This document shows, one piece after another, positions 32,072 through 40,800 of a stretch of 64,000 nt of DNA. Both the position numbers and the translations under genes were made by a program. Below the pieces are notes generated by a model, which was not told the origin of the DNA, ran no database searches, and worked only from the letters and a program-made list of their open reading frames with translations. Position 1 is the stretch's first letter, and every line of letters starts with the position of its first letter. The stretch is from Anaerolineae bacterium (GTDB taxonomy: Bacteria; Chloroflexota; Anaerolineae; Promineifilales; Promineifilaceae), in assembly GCA_023382655.1 (NCBI GenBank), contig JAHDWK010000013.1, forward strand, positions 1-64,000, written 5' to 3'.

Positions 32072-33421
32072 ATGACCGTAACAACCCAGGCAAAGCCCAT
32101 TCCCACCGCCCCCGGCCTGCCCCTTCTGGGCAACATACGCGAAATCCAGCAAAAAGAAATCCTCAAGTTTGCCGAGGATTTGCGCGCCGCTTACGGCGAT
32201 CTGGTGCAGTTCAGAGCAGGACCATTCCCCCTCGTTTTTGTTTGCCACCCTGAGCATCTGTATCACATCTTCGTCAAAAATGTGGGCAACTACGTCAAAG
32301 GGCCGCGTTACGACCTGCTGCGGTTGTTGATGGGTAACGGGCTTGTCACCAGCGAAGGTGACCTGTGGTGGCAGCAGCGCCGCCTCATCCAGCCCACCTT
32401 TACCCCCAAAGCGGTGCTGCATTTCCATGACATGATGGTGCAGGTAACACAAAAGATGATTGAACGCTGGCAGCCTTGTGTCGGACAGACCATCTATGTA
32501 GACCAGGAAATGATGCGCCTGACAATGGCTGTCATTGGCGAGGCCATGTTTAGCATTGATCTCAACGAGCAGGCCATCGCCGTCGGTCAGGCGTTTGGCG
32601 TGGCTTTCCAGTATATTGGCGAGGCCACCGGCAAAGCCTTTGTGCCGCCGCTCTATGTGCCCACGCCGGGCAATGTGCGCTTCAAGCGGGCGCTGGAAAC
32701 CATTAACAATTTTATTGACGAACGCATCGCCTACGGCCGTGCTCACCCCACCGACCAAAACATCCTCACCATGCTGCTGCAAGCCCGCGACGAAGAAACC
32801 AACGCGGGCATGGACGAAAAGCAGTTACGTGACGAAGTGATCACCCTCTTTTTTGCTGGTTTTGAAACCACCGCCCGCGCCCTCACCTGGGCCTTCTATC
32901 TGCTCTCGCAGCACCCGGACAAACGGGAAAAGTTACAGGCGGAAGTGGATGCGGTATTGGGCAAGCGCCAACCGACCGTAGAAGACCTGTACCGCCTGCC
33001 CTACACGCGCATGGTGGCCGATGAGACGCTGCGTATTTATCCCCCCACCGGTTTTGTGGCTCGCCAAGCCAAACAAGACGATCAATTGGGTGACTATCAC
33101 TTGCCTGCCGGTTCCATCTTGATGATCAGCCCCCACGTCACCCATCGCCTGCCGGAATTATGGCCGGAACCAGAGCGGTTTGAGCCGGAACGGTTCGCCC
33201 CCGGCAAATTGACCGACCTGCACAAATGCGCCTATATGCCCTTTGTCACCGGGCCGCGTGTCTGCATTGGCAACAGTTTTGCCTTACTGGAAATTGTGAT
33301 CGCCCTGGCTATGGTTTCTCAGGTATACCAACTGGACATGGCCCCCCGCCAGATCAAGGAGGCGTTTGTGGGCACCACCCGCCCCACCGAAGAGATTCAC
33401 ATGACACTGCACGGCCGTTAA
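32072..33421 (+). CDS. Cytochrome P450
   Basis: 449 residues. The I-helix oxygen-activation motif is AGFETT (about 275), the K-helix ExxR is ETLR, the PERF-like segment is PERFEPERFAPGK, and the heme loop FVTGPRVCIGNSFALLE carries the thiolate cysteine (about 397). The proline-rich opening PTAPGLPLLGN and overall length resemble CYP4/CYP102-type fatty-acid or terpene hydroxylases rather than short actinobacterial P450s. ATGATG at 32069: the second is better spaced from GGAG. No ferredoxin or reductase gene is adjacent. Soluble: no N-terminal anchor. Confidence 0.94.
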   Translation: MTVTTQAKPIPTAPGLPLLGNIREIQQKEILKFAEDLRAAYGDLVQFRAGPFPLVFVCHPEHLYHIFVKNVGNYVKGPRYDLLRLLMGNGLVTSEGDLWWQQRRLIQPTFTPKAVLHFHDMMVQVTQKMIERWQPCVGQTIYVDQEMMRLTMAVIGEAMFSIDLNEQAIAVGQAFGVAFQYIGEATGKAFVPPLYVPTPGNVRFKRALETINNFIDERIAYGRAHPTDQNILTMLLQARDEETNAGMDEKQLRDEVITLFFAGFETTARALTWAFYLLSQHPDKREKLQAEVDAVLGKRQPTVEDLYRLPYTRMVADETLRIYPPTGFVARQAKQDDQLGDYHLPAGSILMISPHVTHRLPELWPEPERFEPERFAPGKLTDLHKCAYMPFVTGPRVCIGNSFALLEIVIALAMVSQVYQLDMAPRQIKEAFVGTTRPTEEIHMTLHGR

Positions 33422-33454
33422 AGGCGTGATGCGTGATGCGTGACCCGTGCTTGG

Positions 33455-34264
33455 TCACGGAACCCGGCTGGCGCGGATGAGCAGGCGGTTGGCATAGAGG
33501 CCGGTGCTGTCGTTCCAATCAGTGCAGGTGAGCAGCAGGATGCTGTCACCATCAGCCAGGTAGAGGGCGTCCACATCATCGGGGGCAATACGGCGAATTT
33601 CACTCACCTGGTACACGGCCGTTTCTCCCCCCATCTCCACCAAAATCTCCGTGCCATACGTAGCATATTGTAGTTCGGCAAAAGCACCGGTTTCCAGCAA
33701 ACGGCCGTCGGCAAACGTCATGTGCCCGGCCAGCACCATCGCCAAGTCATCGCCGGGATGCTGCCCGGTGCTTGCCAATAGCCCCACATCCCCACCTAAA
33801 TCCGTCACATCCCATACGCCATCCAGCAATGGTACAGAGACAATGGGTCGGTTGATGTCCAGCCTGGGGATGAGCAGGCGGGTGGGGGCTGTCGGTAATC
33901 GGTAATCGGTGATCGGTAATTGGTGGTCAGTGATGGGTGAGGGGTGATGCGTGACCTCCACCCCTTCATAATTCCTAATTCCTAATTCATAATTCCTCAC
34001 CAGCGGTATTGGCAGCATAGTTGGCGCTGGGGATTCCGTGATGCGTGAGGCGTGAGGCGTGACCGCCCCTTCTTCATCCTTCCTAATTCCTAATTCATAA
34101 TTCCCGATGAACAGCGCCAGAGCGGCACAGGTCAGCGCCAGGTAGAAGAAGGGCCACGGCCGTTTGCTCCCGGCACGGAAACGCCAAAACGCTTCCAGCA
34201 GATACGCCGCCGCCATCCCCCACCCAAATGCGGCCAAAACCGGCAACCAGTAACCTGACATCAT
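33455..34264 (-). CDS. Sortase with repeat-derived linker
   Basis: 269 residues. Two N-terminal hydrophobic helices (about 5-60) anchor it in the membrane. The sortase domain (about 130-269) has His181 in LAGHMTF, Cys247 in LLTCTDW and Arg in ANRLLIRA, the full catalytic set. It should cleave the LPDTG signal of the neighbouring gene and attach the protein to the cell envelope. The linker (about residues 54-125) includes NYELGIRKDE and NYELGIRNYEG and stretches such as ITDHQLPITDYRLPT; these are encoded by the same short arrays (CTAATTCCTAATTC, GGTAATCGG, GTGATGCGTG) that elsewhere sit between genes. Confidence 0.88.
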   Translation of the reverse strand: MMSGYWLPVLAAFGWGMAAAYLLEAFWRFRAGSKRPWPFFYLALTCAALALFIGNYELGIRKDEEGAVTPHASRITESPAPTMLPIPLVRNYELGIRNYEGVEVTHHPSPITDHQLPITDYRLPTAPTRLLIPRLDINRPIVSVPLLDGVWDVTDLGGDVGLLASTGQHPGDDLAMVLAGHMTFADGRLLETGAFAELQYATYGTEILVEMGGETAVYQVSEIRRIAPDDVDALYLADGDSILLLTCTDWNDSTGLYANRLLIRASRVP

Positions 34265-34273
34265 GCCTGCTAT

Positions 34274-34303
34274 ACATCCGATTTTTTGGAAAAAATCGGA
34301 TGT
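34274..34303. terminator. Perfect hairpin between LPDTG protein and sortase
   Basis: ACATCCGATTTTTT, GG, AAAAAATCGGATGT: 14 perfect pairs. Could end the LPDTG transcript or regulate sortase translation. Confidence 0.5.
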
Positions 34304-34308
34304 CTACT

Positions 34309-35484
34309 CTACGAATGTTTGCGGCGAAGCAGCCACCAACCAGCGATGGGCAGTACCGCCGCCAGCGCCAACAGTGCCCAGGGCGGGCCACTTGGGGCGG
34401 GCGGAATGCCGGTATCGGGCAGCGTTTCGGCGCGAATAAGGGCGGCCGTTGCTTCTGGTGTTACCGTCGCGGCGACGGCCGTGCTTGTGGCGACAACCGG
34501 CGTACTGGTGGCCTCGGCTACCGGCGTTTGGGTAGCCGCTGTGGTGGCCGTTGCCGTTGGTGTAGCCGTCGCCTGTTGCCCTGGCCCAATGATGGTGATG
34601 GGCACCTGGTCTGCACCGCCGTCCAGGTCATTGCCGTACCAATCGCTGGAGCCGGAAACGCTGGCGCTGTTAGTAGTCAGGGCAATAGGAGCCAGGGCGG
34701 TAAACACGGCCGTGATCTGAATACTGCCAAACGGCCCCACATCGCCAAACCAGGTGGTCAGGTCGCTCCAAAAAAGCTGACCCGCCACCTCGTCTACGCT
34801 GTCCGGCTGGGGCACGGCAAAGCTGAATTGCAGGAATTCGGGATCATAATCTTCAAACAGGGGCACGACAGTCAGCGTGGCATAGCCACTGTTGGTGATG
34901 CGGATAGTGAAGGTTAATGGTTGCCCCACTTCTGGCTCTACATTACCCACCATCTCCTTATCCACCGGCGTGCTGCCGCCAATGGAGGAACCTTCATTGC
35001 TATCATCGCCGCCGCCGCCAATCTGCCCGCCGCTGCTGACGGCGTCATGCACTTCCGCCCGGTTCACCACGGCCGGGGCGGGATGCTCGGCAATGAAACC
35101 GACCACCACCCACACCGTCGCCCCCGGCGGCAGATCGCCAAAGGTCGTTGTCAGGTCGTTCCAATCGAGACGGCCGTTGGCTGCATCTACACTGTCCGGC
35201 ATTGGCGTGGCATCTACAAAAGCCAGTACGTCTACATTGAAGGTGTCAGATAGCGGTAGAGTGGTTACGGTGAAGCTGGTACGGTTTTCAATCTGGATGG
35301 TGAAGGTGAGGTATTCACCCACATACACCACCGGATTGGGCCGCCCCAGTCGCTTGTCTACAAAAATCTCTGACTGCTGGGCTGTAACCGGCGAGAGGCT
35401 GACAAAAAGGGCAGCCAGCCCGATGACTGCCAGCACTAACCCCAGACTCAAACGGATAATAACTCGATGTGATTGATTCATCAT
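34309..35484 (-). CDS. LPxTG surface protein with DUF11-type repeats
   Basis: 391 residues. Signal peptide (IIRLSLGLVLAVIGLAALFV, cleavage after VTAQ). Two DUF11-like beta-sandwich repeats follow: about 35-155 (VYVGEYLTFTIQIENR..) and 160-290 (VGQPLTFTIRITNSG..). A Thr/Ala/Pro-rich spacer (about 300-350) leads to the sorting signal LPDTG (355), a hydrophobic helix and RRKHS. It is the likely substrate of the adjacent sortase. GGGAG precedes the ATG. It is preceded by a beta-helix protein in the same direction, suggesting a small surface-structure operon. Confidence 0.9.
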   Translation of the reverse strand: MMNQSHRVIIRLSLGLVLAVIGLAALFVSLSPVTAQQSEIFVDKRLGRPNPVVYVGEYLTFTIQIENRTSFTVTTLPLSDTFNVDVLAFVDATPMPDSVDAANGRLDWNDLTTTFGDLPPGATVWVVVGFIAEHPAPAVVNRAEVHDAVSSGGQIGGGGDDSNEGSSIGGSTPVDKEMVGNVEPEVGQPLTFTIRITNSGYATLTVVPLFEDYDPEFLQFSFAVPQPDSVDEVAGQLFWSDLTTWFGDVGPFGSIQITAVFTALAPIALTTNSASVSGSSDWYGNDLDGGADQVPITIIGPGQQATATPTATATTAATQTPVAEATSTPVVATSTAVAATVTPEATAALIRAETLPDTGIPPAPSGPPWALLALAAVLPIAGWWLLRRKHS

Positions 35485-35531
35485 AGATACTCCCAGACCA
35501 CACAGGTTTTTGAAAACCTGTCTGGTCTTTT

Positions 35532-37310
35532 TTACGGCCGTAAGACCAGCGGCAAATACACTCTGGCGGGAATGGTAACAACGGCCGTCGTGCTGGGCGC
35601 AATGCCGTTGGTGGTTTGCATCACGGCCGTATTCGCCACCTGTGTGCCCGGCAACAAACCCTCATGCAGTTGCACGGGCCAGGTCAGGGTCACGGCCGTG
35701 TCCGTGGAAATCGCGCCTGTCCAGGTGATCACCCCGCCGCTGTAGCCGCCACTGCCCGCCGAATAGGTGAGCGGGCCAATAAAGGTAACTTCTGTTGGCA
35801 GCGTGTCTGTCAACCAGACCGTCATCCCTGGCGTGGCCGGGGCGGTCAGGACGATGGTGTATGTCACCAACGCACCGGGGACGGCCGTGGTAGGCCACAC
35901 CGTTTTGCGGGCAGCCAGATCACGCCATTCCACCGCGCCCCGGTCAAAACCGGCGCCGATGGGGCGTGGCAGCCCGTCCACATCGGCCGTCACACCCACA
36001 TTTACCCCGTTATCAATGGCGTCGGACACGGCCGTGAGGTGATACCCATCATGGTCAAAGGCAACTGTGCCCGTCAGCCCACCACTTTGCGCCGCCACGC
36101 CTACGATGGGTTGTGCCACCGTATCCCACAGCGTCGCCGTCAGTGTCACCTGGCCGCTGTTATTCACAACGCCGGTAGTCTGGCTGGCAACGATGCTGTT
36201 GACCAGTTCCACCTGTCCGCTGGACACCACCAGACCATCGCCATTACCGGCAAAGGTGGTGTGCCGAAAGGTGGCCTGGGCATTAGACACATGCAGCGCG
36301 GCGGCGGTGACGGCCGTGTTGTCCAGCAGCACATTATTGGTAAAAACGGCCGTGCTGTCGGTTTCCAGACTGAGACCACCGCCAATGGCGGCCTGGTTGG
36401 CCCGGAACAAGTTGGCATCTAGCGTCGCCTGGCTCTGGAACAGGCGTAGGCCACCGCCGTTTTGGGCCTGGTTGCCGCTGAACACATTGCCAACCAGGGT
36501 GGCCTGCCCGTTGCTGACGTGTAGACCGCCACCCCAGCCTTGACTGACCCCGGTAACGGTATTACCGGTCAACTGGTTGTGTTGCAGGGTAGTAAGTCCG
36601 GTGGTGACGTAGAGCGCGCCGCCGTGCAAACCGGCGCTGTTGGCCGCAAAGGAATTATGACTGAGTACGGCCGTGCCCCCATACAATCGTGCCGCCCCGC
36701 CGCCTAATCTGGCACTGTTTTGCCCAAAGTGGCTGTTGGCAATGGTTAATTGACCCTGCACCAGATACAGTCCACCACCAAACTCGGCCTGATTACCGCT
36801 CAAGGTGACGTTGTTCAGATTCACATGCGCCCCGGTAGAATATAACCCCCCGCCATTTTGTGACCCGGCCTGCCCATTCACCAGTTGCAGGCCATCCAGG
36901 GTGACGTGGCTGCCGGGGGCCACAACAATGACGCGGCCCAAGCCGGCGGCGTCCAACGTGGTGGGATGCAGCACCGGATCGGGTGAGCCGCCAAAATCGG
37001 CCAGATAACCGCCACGAATTGTCACAGATTGGCTGATGTACAGATGTTGCGTGACGGTTTCCCGCACCTGAACGCCGGTATATACCCCCTCGGCTACGTG
37101 GATTGCATCGCCGGAAACGGCCAAGTCTACGGCGCGTTGTACGCTGGCACAGGGGGTGGCGGCGTTGGCGCAATCATTCCCAGCGTCCACACCATCCACA
37201 TGCACATAGCGCACAGTGCTTTGTGGCGCTGCCATTAATTCCAGAATAAACAAGAGGGACACGGCCGTGAGCAGACACCCGATGAGGAGACTGTTGAACT
37301 TGTTAATAAT
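35532..37310 (-). CDS. Secreted beta-helix protein with possible AUU start
   Basis: Beta-helix of TLSGNQAEFGGGLYL-type coils (about residues 90-400), then a DUF11-like domain (VPGALVTYTIVLTAPATPG) and the tail RVYLPLVLRP. The conventional start is GTG 37262, but it leaves only SLLFILELMAAPQS and no basic residue. Reading upstream in frame gives INKFNSLLIGCLLTAVSLLF, a proper signal peptide, back to a TAG; the only candidates there are two ATT codons at 37310 and 37307 and one CTG. GGAG lies six bases before the first ATT. ATT starts are rare (infC is the known case), so the start is tentative; the rest of the gene is secure. Ends in YLPLVLRP, like two other exported proteins here. Confidence 0.75.
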   Translation of the reverse strand: MINKFNSLLIGCLLTAVSLLFILELMAAPQSTVRYVHVDGVDAGNDCANAATPCASVQRAVDLAVSGDAIHVAEGVYTGVQVRETVTQHLYISQSVTIRGGYLADFGGSPDPVLHPTTLDAAGLGRVIVVAPGSHVTLDGLQLVNGQAGSQNGGGLYSTGAHVNLNNVTLSGNQAEFGGGLYLVQGQLTIANSHFGQNSARLGGGAARLYGGTAVLSHNSFAANSAGLHGGALYVTTGLTTLQHNQLTGNTVTGVSQGWGGGLHVSNGQATLVGNVFSGNQAQNGGGLRLFQSQATLDANLFRANQAAIGGGLSLETDSTAVFTNNVLLDNTAVTAAALHVSNAQATFRHTTFAGNGDGLVVSSGQVELVNSIVASQTTGVVNNSGQVTLTATLWDTVAQPIVGVAAQSGGLTGTVAFDHDGYHLTAVSDAIDNGVNVGVTADVDGLPRPIGAGFDRGAVEWRDLAARKTVWPTTAVPGALVTYTIVLTAPATPGMTVWLTDTLPTEVTFIGPLTYSAGSGGYSGGVITWTGAISTDTAVTLTWPVQLHEGLLPGTQVANTAVMQTTNGIAPSTTAVVTIPARVYLPLVLRP

Positions 37311-37437
37311 GCCCTACTCCTTCCCGTTTATAATCGCCCCCTGAGCCAGGCGGTTACAAACTACTTCTTCACGCTTTCTTCATGCGCACTATAAAGGATA
37401 TGGCGATAGAAAGGGGTAGGAAAAAAGTACAGGGGTA

Positions 37438-37506
37438 GTGAGCGGTTGGCGGTTGGCGGTTGGCAGTAAGCAGTAAGCAGTGAGCAGTGAGCGGTGAGCA
37501 GTTGAT
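37438..37506. repeat. GGTTGGCGGTTGGCAGTAAGC array
   Basis: GCGGTTGGCGGTTGGC units grade into GCAGTAAGCAGTGAGC units. Intergenic, between the beta-helix and TerB-like genes. The rest of the 37311-37602 gap has no gene I can support. Confidence 0.6.
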
Positions 37507-37602
37507 AGGGAGCAGGATAATCGGCAGGTGAACGGCCGTAGCCCCCACCACAGTCAGTGATACAATCCCTTACCTAAACATCTAAACACAAAAGGAACTC
37601 CC

Positions 37603-38556
37603 ATGTCTGACGATTTACGCACCCGCATTTTCACCCTGGCGAAAGTGATGATTGCTGCTGCCTGGGCGGATGGGCAGATAACTGAAGAAGAGAAGCAGTG
37701 CCTGAAAGATTTGCTCTTTCATTTGCCGGATGCCGGTCTGGAGGCGGGCATTCAAATGACCGGACAGGAGTGGGCCGTGCTGGAAATGTATATGGAAACG
37801 CCCATTGACACTGCCGAACAAGAGCGCCTGATCGCCGAACTGCAAGCCGCTATTCGCCACCCGCAGGAAAGAGAATTGGTGGTCAGTTATTTGCAGCAGA
37901 TGGCGGCGGCGGATGGTGAACCAACGGCCGCCGAACTGGCGCTGATCAACGACATTGTACAAGAGGATGGCGGGGACAATGGGGGTGTTTTCGCCCGGAT
38001 TGGCCGCTTTTTTGGCGGGACGATGCAGAAACGGGCCACGGCCGTGACCAATGCCCCTAACCGTGAAGCCCAATTTGACGACTTTGTCAAAAACAAAGTG
38101 TATTACGAACTAAGCCAGCAGTTAGCCCAACAGGGGAAATCGCTGGATGTGCCGGACGCTGAATTGCGGCGCATGGGGCTGGCCGGTGGGCTGGCAGCAC
38201 GGGTAGCGCACGTAGACGAAACTGCCAGTGAAGCCGAAATCAATCGGATGGCCGAGTTGATCGGCCGCTATTGGGGGTTAGGCGGGGAGATGGCCATGTT
38301 GGTGGCGCAAACGGCCGTGTCCGCCGTAGATTATGCCTATGACTACTACCGTATGACGCGCCAGTTTGGTGAAGCCACCACTTACGAAGAGCGGGTACGC
38401 TTTTTAGACGTGTTGTTCCAGATTGCTCTGGCCGATGGGTTTGTTTCTTACGAGGAGACGGAGGAGATTCGCACAATCGCGCACGGCATCAATCTCTCTA
38501 ATCAGGAGTTCATCAACGCCAAAATCAAAATCCCCCGCGAACAAAGAGCAGGTTAA
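37603..38556 (+). CDS. TerB-like protein, two domains
   Basis: 317 residues. Two TerB-like helical units: about 8-125 (KVMIAAAWADGQITEEEKQCL, MAAADGEPTAAEL) and 195-305 (VLFQIALADGFVSYEETEEI). Each has the acidic DG..(T/S)..E signature that binds divalent metals in TerB. The middle (about 130-190) is a linker with RFFGG. TerB domains occur in membrane-stress and tellurite-resistance complexes; without other ter genes the role is open. AAGGAA precedes the ATG. Cytoplasmic. Confidence 0.8.
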   Translation: MSDDLRTRIFTLAKVMIAAAWADGQITEEEKQCLKDLLFHLPDAGLEAGIQMTGQEWAVLEMYMETPIDTAEQERLIAELQAAIRHPQERELVVSYLQQMAAADGEPTAAELALINDIVQEDGGDNGGVFARIGRFFGGTMQKRATAVTNAPNREAQFDDFVKNKVYYELSQQLAQQGKSLDVPDAELRRMGLAGGLAARVAHVDETASEAEINRMAELIGRYWGLGGEMAMLVAQTAVSAVDYAYDYYRMTRQFGEATTYEERVRFLDVLFQIALADGFVSYEETEEIRTIAHGINLSNQEFINAKIKIPREQRAG

Positions 38557-38563
38557 CGTAAAT

Positions 38564-39019
38564 TTATAGCTTTAGCTGCAAACGGCCCGCCTGCACCGCT
38601 TCATAACCAAATTGCATCTGGCTGCGCTCTAGCTCGCCCAGGGGAACCCACTCGACTTTGCTGGTGTCGGAGATGGTGGCGGCGGTAGACGGCCGTTCCA
38701 ATGCATAATACACCACCGATAACTGCCAGGCGCCCCGATCACTGTCCAGCACATACTGGTCTTCCACATATAGCATGGCGCCTACCCGTGGTGTCATGCC
38801 CGTTAACCGCCGAAAGACATGGCGTACCGCCTGCGTAGGCGTTTCATTTTCGGCCAAAACCGTACCGGGTGGCTGCCAAAGCATCGTCTGGGGGTGTTTG
38901 TGCAGCAAAACCTGGCTGTTTTCAATGAAAATGCCATACACGGCCGGGCGAAAAAAGAGCGCTTCTGGGGCAACAGGAAACGTCCCACCAGAAGCATCGT
39001 GGCAAAGAATAGTAGTCAT
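38564..39019 (-). CDS. Degenerate Nudix-fold protein
   Basis: 151 residues with a Nudix-like layout (YGIFIENSQVLLHKHPQT, LWQPPGTVLAENETPTQ), but the Nudix helix reads RHVFRRLTG where active enzymes have REUxEExG. The metal-binding glutamates are replaced by Phe/Arg, so hydrolysis is unlikely. Such proteins often act as ligand sensors. It follows nusB by 6 bp in the same direction and is probably the last gene of the fabD-fabG-asp23-nusB cluster. Confidence 0.75.
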   Translation of the reverse strand: MTTILCHDASGGTFPVAPEALFFRPAVYGIFIENSQVLLHKHPQTMLWQPPGTVLAENETPTQAVRHVFRRLTGMTPRVGAMLYVEDQYVLDSDRGAWQLSVVYYALERPSTAATISDTSKVEWVPLGELERSQMQFGYEAVQAGRLQLKL

Positions 39020-39025
39020 AGAAAA

Positions 39026-39466
39026 TTAAGGGGTGGGCATCGCCAGAAGTTCCTGGCGTAGCGTGGGAATTTGTTCCGCCAACGTACCTAAAACGCCGTT
39101 GATAAAGCGGGGGGCGCTGTCAGACCCATACGTCTTGGCTAACTCAACAGCCTCATTGATGGCTACTTTGATAGGGGTCTCGCCATCAACCAAAAATTCG
39201 TAGATGGCAATGCGCAGGATATTACGGTCAATCACGGCCATCTGATCCAACGGCCATTCGGGGGCATAACGGGCAATGAGGATGTCCATTTCCGCCTGGT
39301 GTTCAATAACGCCATACACCAATTGCCGGGCAAACTCCACACCCGTACTTTCCATGGGGCTTTCTTCCAAACGATATTGCAGAATCACATCCGGATCGTG
39401 TTCGGCCATATCGTATTCGTAAAGCGTTTCCAGGGTCACCCGCCGCGCGCGTCGTCTTGTTTTCAT
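39026..39466 (-). CDS. nusB: Transcription antitermination factor NusB
   Basis: 146 residues, all-helical. The N-terminal [19 protein letters not shown] arginine-rich helix binds box[25 protein letters not shown] and [30 protein letters not shown] are the most conserved NusB segments. It forms a dimer with ribosomal S10 in rRNA antitermination. It sits downstream of asp23, as in many Gram-positives. Confidence 0.94.
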   Translation of the reverse strand: MKTRRRARRVTLETLYEYDMAEHDPDVILQYRLEESPMESTGVEFARQLVYGVIEHQAEMDILIARYAPEWPLDQMAVIDRNILRIAIYEFLVDGETPIKVAINEAVELAKTYGSDSAPRFINGVLGTLAEQIPTLRQELLAMPTP

Positions 39467-39496
39467 GGTTTTAAACCTACAAACCTGGAGTTGCCA

Positions 39497-39865
39497 CTAC
39501 GCCGCTTCTCCTTGTGCGTATATCACATCTTCAACGTGGACGTTCACCGCATCCACCGCAATGCCGACCATTGTGTCAATGGCTTCCATAACGGCCGTTT
39601 GCAAGCGCTGGCTCGTTTCCATGATGTTCACGTGCGGACTCATTATAACGTAAATATCAAATTTGACCCTACCCTCATCCACCAAATCCAGCAAAACCCC
39701 ATGATGGCGCGTTTCCCGGCGGAACAGACGGGCCACATCAGCCGGAATGGGAGCCATTTTGGCAATGCCATCCACCCGCAGCGTGGCGTAATAGGCAATG
39801 GTAGCTAACACTTCTGGGGCGACTTCTATACGCCCAATACTTTCGCGGACGGTCATTTCGTTCAT
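39497..39865 (-). CDS. Asp23/Gls24 family envelope protein
   Basis: 122 residues. IGRIEVAPEVLATIAYYATLRVDGIAKM and VKFDIYVIMSPHVNIMETSQRLQTAVMEAIDTMVG match the Asp23 family, small proteins associated with the cell envelope or with alkaline stress. The position directly upstream of nusB is conserved in Firmicutes. A repeat array of CCGTAATCCG units lies between it and fabG. Confidence 0.9.
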   Translation of the reverse strand: MNEMTVRESIGRIEVAPEVLATIAYYATLRVDGIAKMAPIPADVARLFRRETRHHGVLLDLVDEGRVKFDIYVIMSPHVNIMETSQRLQTAVMEAIDTMVGIAVDAVNVHVEDVIYAQGEAA

Positions 39866-39867
39866 AT

Positions 39868-39937
39868 CCCGTAATCCGTATCTCGTAAACCGTAAACCGT
39901 AACGCTTTCGGATTACGGATGACGGGTAACGATTTAC
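39868..39937. repeat. CCCGTAATCCGTATCTCG array
   Basis: CGTAATCCGTATCTCGTAAA forward units, then TCGGATTACGGATGACGGG; between fabG and asp23. Confidence 0.7.
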
Positions 39938-39942
39938 GGCCG

Positions 39943-40692
39943 TTACATGGCAATCCCACCATCTACCTGAATTACCTGCCCGGTAATGTAGGCCGCTTTA
40001 TCTGAGGCTAAAAATGTGACCAGATAGGCCACTTCCGGTAGTTCACCCCAGCGCCCCAGGGGAATAAATTCTTTGGATTTTTCTTTGTTCTCTTCGGATA
40101 GAACTTCAGTCAAGGCCGTGCTGAAAAATCCAGGGGCGACGGCGTTTACGGTGATTTGGCGGCTGCCAACTTCTTTGGCTAATGATTTGGTAAAACCAAT
40201 GATACCCGCTTTGGAAGCGGCATAATTGGCCTGCCCGGCCTGTCCCACAACCCCCACCACAGAAGAAATGTTGATGATGCGTCCACCCTGTTTGCGGCGG
40301 ATCATGGGGCGAATGGCGGCTTTACAGCAATTAAACACGCTTTTCAGATTTGTGTCCAGTACAACGTCCCACTGCTCCTCGCTCATGCTCATCAGCAGCG
40401 TGTCACGGGTGGTACCGGCGTTGTTGACCACAATATCAATGTGGCCATAGGTATCCACGGCCGTTTTCACCAACAACTGCGCCTGTTCAAAGTTGGATAC
40501 ATCGGCGGGCACGGCCGTTGCTTCCCCCCCACGCTCCCCAATACCCGCTACCACTTCTTCCGCCGCCGTCGCGCTGGCATGATAATTGATGACCACTTTC
40601 GCACCATTGGCGGCTAAATCCTCAGCAATCGCCCGGCCGATCCCCCGCCCCGCGCCCGTCACAATGGCTACTTTTCCCTCAAGTAAAGACAC
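39943..40692 (-). CDS. fabG: 3-oxoacyl-ACP reductase
   Basis: 249 residues, short-chain dehydrogenase. NADPH-binding TGAGRGIGRAIAEDL, NNAGTTRD, catalytic Ser in NISSVVGVVGQAGQANYAASKAG (Ser, Tyr, Lys) and a C-terminal YITGQVIQVDGGIAM all fit FabG. It reduces 3-oxoacyl-ACP in fatty acid elongation. The start is GTG 40692 with AGGGAG upstream. It follows fabD; acpP, fabF and fabH are not in the window. Confidence 0.95.
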   Translation of the reverse strand: MSLLEGKVAIVTGAGRGIGRAIAEDLAANGAKVVINYHASATAAEEVVAGIGERGGEATAVPADVSNFEQAQLLVKTAVDTYGHIDIVVNNAGTTRDTLLMSMSEEQWDVVLDTNLKSVFNCCKAAIRPMIRRKQGGRIINISSVVGVVGQAGQANYAASKAGIIGFTKSLAKEVGSRQITVNAVAPGFFSTALTEVLSEENKEKSKEFIPLGRWGELPEVAYLVTFLASDKAAYITGQVIQVDGGIAM

Positions 40693-40711
40693 TTTTCATC
40701 TCCCTGTTTCC

Positions 40712-40800
40712 CGAAGTCCGAGGTCGGAAGCCCGATACCCGACTTCGGGCCTCGGATTTCGGGCTTCGGATTACCGATTACGGATTACCGATTACGGAAT
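40712..40800. repeat. GGTCGGAAGCCCGATACCCG array
   Basis: Mixed TCCGAGGTCGGAAGC and GGATTACCGATTACGG units with inverted arms; between fabD and fabG, overlapping the fabD 3' end. Confidence 0.65.

Noticed and set aside
34309..37310. LPxTG operon as a mobile island
   Set aside because: Base composition and ACGGCCGT density match the rest of the window; no transposase or attachment sites.
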